Source: Leptodactylus fallax (lineage: Eukaryota > Chordata > Amphibia > Anura > Leptodactylidae). From it: a DNA stretch of 64,000 nt. Where the stretch lies: assembly GCA_947044405.1 (NCBI GenBank), contig CAMRHE010000028.1:10708001-10772000 (forward strand), in the 5' to 3' direction. The notes beneath the pieces are model-generated. The model did no database searches, had not been told where the DNA came from, and saw only the letters and a program-made list of their open reading frames with translations. Every line of letters begins with the position of its first letter. Positions within the stretch are counted from its first letter, which is position 1. The translations under genes were made by a program, and so were the position numbers. Below, in pieces: positions 62,101-64,000 of this stretch.

Positions 62101-62916
62101 ATGTGGAGTGAGGACTCATTGATACCATTCCCATCGCTACAATCCACCTTCTCCCTACCCTCCACTTGCCTCTTTACATATCTGAGAATCAAGCACTTTC
62201 TCACCTCCAACTGCAATAAACAAGTAATATACAATAAATCTCTGTTGGACCTCCTCAAAATTCCAAATCCGGCTACAAAAATTCTCAGCTCCATCTACAA
62301 TACTATAGGATCTAAAGATCATCTGGTCAAATCTACCCCACTACTTAGTTGGGAAATGCATCTTCAGCAGAAATACTCGGTTATACAATGGCAGAAAGCC
62401 ATGACCTTCACGAAAAAGACCTTCCGGTGCACGACCCACTATGAAACAACTGTCAAAATTCTCCTCCACTGGTACTATACTCCAGAGCGACTTCACCGAA
62501 TTTATCCGCAGACCTCAAACTCCTGCTGGAGGGGATGTGGCGAGAAAGGAACACTACTGCATTTACTGTGGACGTGCCCCCGAGTGGTGCTGTACTGGCA
62601 AGACGTCTTCCGATGGATTTCTTCACTAGTGGGATTCTTCATACCTCCCTCACCAGCTTTAGCACTACTATTTCTGCAAATCGACTCTTTCCCAGCAACA
62701 CATAGAGTGTTGATTGGCCACGCCTTGTTATCAGCGTCATTGGCTCTGCTACGCAACTGGAAGTCAGCCACTATTCCGACTAGAGGAGAGCTAGTGAACA
62801 TGGTGGAGCAGACCTACCAGTATGAGAAGATTCTCTCTCATGGAGTTCTTGGGGATAACCACTTCCAAAAGAACTGGTTTCCATGGACACTGAAGGCTCA
62901 TACACATCTGCCGTAA
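59149..62916 (+). CDS. LINE ORF2 protein: AP endonuclease and reverse transcriptase
   Basis: Makes the target nick and copies LINE RNA into DNA at the cut. The ATG at 59149 gives 1,255 residues; the frame is open back to 59080 but without an earlier ATG. Endonuclease (1-235): LNVRGLN (Asn9), QETHL (Glu38), NIYAP (Tyr110), GDFNN (Asp140, Asn142), RIDMF (Asp199) and WSDHAAI (Asp223, His224), so the main APE catalytic residues are present. Reverse transcriptase (about 467-720): GKSPGPDGF, NFRPISLLN, ALDAEKAFDRINW (Asp599), GTRQGCPLSPLIF and YADD at 699-702 with both catalytic Asp. C-terminal C-X3-C-X7-H-X4-C knuckle at 1126-1143 followed by WQDVF. No stop or frameshift seen. ORF2 begins 225 nt after the end of full-length ORF1. 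Probably still enzymatically competent. Confidence 0.94.
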   Translation: MVIKLASLNVRGLNSPQKRTYIWKEALSLSADVFCAQETHLLQKDAFRVKHPSFPIICHAHHRSKKRGVLVAFRDSVAFSLTAQKADPQGRFLIIVCLLNNIPYTIVNIYAPQQKTLAFLHKVRRHIQEIQQGALIICGDFNNIVDPSLDSTNANRDNTSCLLQFPNTENLYDIWRAHHAGERDYTYFSAVHGSYSRIDMFMVDLHTLMSSKTSTIESITWSDHAAITLTIEEKIPPSAARLWRNNTYLMSHLTYRPIIEKDLQDFFQTNSISTEDPYTLWNAHKAYIRGTLIKIAHRNKKERQKAITVAMSTLRTLEAANKTNPNPNTSEQLTQARQQLRLLLLQDYEKALKRSKARFYSQSNKAGRLLARQLRARVVKSRIPYIKHPVTKVHLTDPRDIANSFKNYYAQLYNLQEHTPLPPDHSTLVSGFLNNLKLSGLTDEHLLALNTPITLPEVLQTIESLPKGKSPGPDGFSNEYLIYFQQILAPSLLNFFNHAMSGAPLPRESLTALIVTLPKPGKSADVPQNFRPISLLNSDLKLYAKILAARLAPILPDLIGTDQVGFVKGRQASDNTRRVLHLVDHLERNKTPSLMVALDAEKAFDRINWAFAFSVLQKLRFSGPILTAISNLYSSPSARVFTNSTLSDSFDIKNGTRQGCPLSPLIFILTIEPLAQALRQNDRVQGVHIEGSSHLISLYADDIILSLTYPETSLPAAVETLRDYGALSFYRLNEAKTQILPLNVPMPLLEHLKERFPYDWKSTDLDYLGIRITPYIAQVAKANYMPRLTDLERECRSYSGLTLSWLGRVSAFQMMLLPKLLYLFRTIPVAPPLTFLQKINAMLNKLIWNSKKPRLPSSILHRKRGVGGLGIPNIYDYYMASHLSTLKDWWHNNAHKSWITIESRMIPHHSLKSWLLYSLWTDVVPSLTSPILQHLIDSWRHIHHSTGKTQILHIKQAPIEFLELTILDLNLSIWKSSGITSISMMWSEDSLIPFPSLQSTFSLPSTCLFTYLRIKHFLTSNCNKQVIYNKSLLDLLKIPNPATKILSSIYNTIGSKDHLVKSTPLLSWEMHLQQKYSVIQWQKAMTFTKKTFRCTTHYETTVKILLHWYYTPERLHRIYPQTSNSCWRGCGEKGTLLHLLWTCPRVVLYWQDVFRWISSLVGFFIPPSPALALLFLQIDSFPATHRVLIGHALLSASLALLRNWKSATIPTRGELVNMVEQTYQYEKILSHGVLGDNHFQKNWFPWTLKAHTHLP

Positions 62917-63119
62917 CCCGGCTGTGCCGCACTTGGAAGATCAAAACTTAATAATTATTGTCACCTTTTGTTGCTTTATACTTGTACGCACTTGTTTCTT
63001 TAACTCTAGAGACTCTCGAACTCTTAGATAACTATATGTTTATTTGACTTCTAGCTACTTCTAGCGCTTACATGATAATACTTTTTTGAATGTTGTTGTT
63101 TGACCTGTTAAAAAATCTC

Positions 63120-63125
63120 AATAAA
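63120..63125 (+). terminator. LINE polyadenylation signal
   Basis: AATAAA 13 nt before the 3' end of the LINE, in the context ctcaataaaactgattg. Confidence 0.8.
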
Positions 63126-63137
63126 ACTGATTGAAAG

Positions 63138-63156
63138 TAAAAATTAGTCTATAGTC
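63138..63156. repeat. LINE target-site duplication, right copy
   Basis: Exact match to 56613-56631. It is followed by atgtgatatacagtccatgg, the continuation of the pre-insertion sequence. Confidence 0.95.
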
Positions 63157-63865
63157 ATGTGATATACAGTCCATGGTCATGTGATGGACACACTCGTTAC
63201 TCGTCATCACATGACCGTAGACTGTATCTCACATGAGCTTTTTGGTGCACCCATCCAAAAACTGGTGCTTCAGCAGATGCAGCCATGTGTCTGTTGTATT
63301 TGTAGAGAGTGCAATGGATAAAGCCTCCAGAAGTCACAGAAGAATATGGATGTACAGGTAGGGCTCAGGCTCCTGTATGGAATTACAGATTTGCACAAAA
63401 TACAGCCAAATGCATGATCTTTGAGAGTAAAAGGAAACCTAGGAGTCAAAAAAGACCCGTATCCAGGCATACTGGATATACTGTGCTGCACTACAGAGGT
63501 GGTACTATGCAGCTCTGAATAGCTGCTGAATGATCAGACCTATGTGACTCTTCCTTCATTATACCATCCCATTGCCATGTGAAACACTGAATTATAGCAA
63601 ATAAATAGGACATCCCCAAGCCCTCATGTTACAGTCTGTAAATAGCGTGCATGCACAATCAAGATTTACATATACACATGAAAATCCATGCAGAAAACCC
63701 AACTAGCGCAGGTCTTGGTGCGGATTTTGAAGCCATTTTTTTTTTAAGTCCATGCTGAAAAAAAGAAATCAATTGACATGCAGCAGATTTAAAATCTGAA
63801 CCATCGACCAATTTCCATGTGAAAAAAAAATCTGTAACATCAAATAGTAATTCTTATTGACTTTT
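63157..63865. other. Non-coding flank of the LINE
   Basis: The first 80 bp hold a small foldback (atacagtccatggtcatgtg against cacatgaccgtagactgtat). Nothing else recognised; the ORFs at 63270-63518 have no known domain. Confidence 0.45.
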
Positions 63866-64000
63866 AGGCTAAGGCCACACGCAGCGAATCACTGCAAAAA
63901 AACGCGTTTTTCACAGAAAGTCTACAGAGTTTCCTCTGCGGACTTTCTGCCTCTATTATAACTATGGGGAAAATGCCAGCGTTTTTTAAATCGCATTTCC
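63866..64000. mobile_element. MITE, family M, cut by the window end
   Basis: Starts aggctaaggccacacgcagc, continues with aaacgcgtttttcacagaaa, and has the core-2 pattern up to aaatcgcatttcc at the window edge. Confidence 0.65.

Larger units (their letters stand above)
56632..63137 (+). mobile_element. Full-length L1/Tx1-type LINE
   Basis: 6.5-kb non-LTR retrotransposon: GC-rich 5' UTR, ORF1 (57680-58759, frameshifted), ORF2 (59149-62916), 3' UTR with AATAAA at 63120-63125 and a short tail without a long poly-A. A perfect 19-bp target-site duplication (56613-56631; 63138-63156) shows that both ends are intact and the insertion is recent. It landed in older dispersed-repeat DNA, since the flanking sequences join across the site. 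Assignment to the L1/Tx1 group of frogs rests on the ORF1 RRM motif, the APE endonuclease, the RT motifs and the C-terminal Cys/His knuckle. Confidence 0.93.

Overview
This is a stretch of vertebrate nuclear DNA, most likely from a frog (anuran amphibian). The assignment rests on repeat types recognised by eye, with no database search: an L1/Tx1-type LINE, Tc1/mariner transposons with long terminal inverted repeats, a tRNA-derived V-SINE whose 3' tail carries the 'gcgctgcggaatatg' signature seen across frog genomes, and several short foldback elements typical of frogs. I could not support any host protein-coding exon, tRNA, rRNA or conserved noncoding RNA gene. The window reads as intergenic or intronic DNA made of mobile elements and tandem repeats.

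Layout. 1-2832: two related 12/24-bp minisatellites split by about 630 bp of plain sequence. 3085-9020: MITEs, a GC-rich segment leading into a 34-bp G-rich minisatellite, then two arrays of about 30 bp. 9517-11884: a Tc1-like element whose transposase gene contains a 39-bp minisatellite grown from its own codons. 12745-19903: more minisatellites, a SINE, a 126-bp-arm palindrome, a long polypyrimidine tract and a mariner MITE. 21890-27990: about 6 kb of an 11-bp pyrimidine repeat (roughly 540 units) that lies inside, and appears to have grown out of, a MITE. 28986-32263: a nest of a Tc1-like element with DD35E spacing inside a second Tc1-like element inside a MITE. 33561-42445: MITEs, a 1.2-kb element with terminal inverted repeats carrying an inverted minisatellite, and 19-bp and 49-bp arrays. 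43433-44878: a transposase pseudogene copy of the outer Tc1 family. 45545-53520: more arrays, a SINE split by an insertion, and a deleted Tc1 element inside a minisatellite. 56632-63137: a full-length LINE with a perfect 19-bp target-site duplication, an apparently intact endonuclease/reverse-transcriptase ORF2 and an ORF1 broken by one base. The window ends inside another MITE.

How the parts relate. The four Tc1-like elements would have depended on their own DDE transposases, and all four are now broken (one by a single stop codon). The LINE would mobilise itself and perhaps SINEs. The short foldback elements encode nothing and depend on enzymes from elsewhere. The recurring theme is the birth of tandem arrays inside transposons: at least three arrays can be traced to a transposon or dispersed-repeat sequence (the 11-bp, 39-bp and 49-bp arrays). 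The long ORFs across the tandem arrays are by-products of repeats without stop codons and are not annotated as genes.
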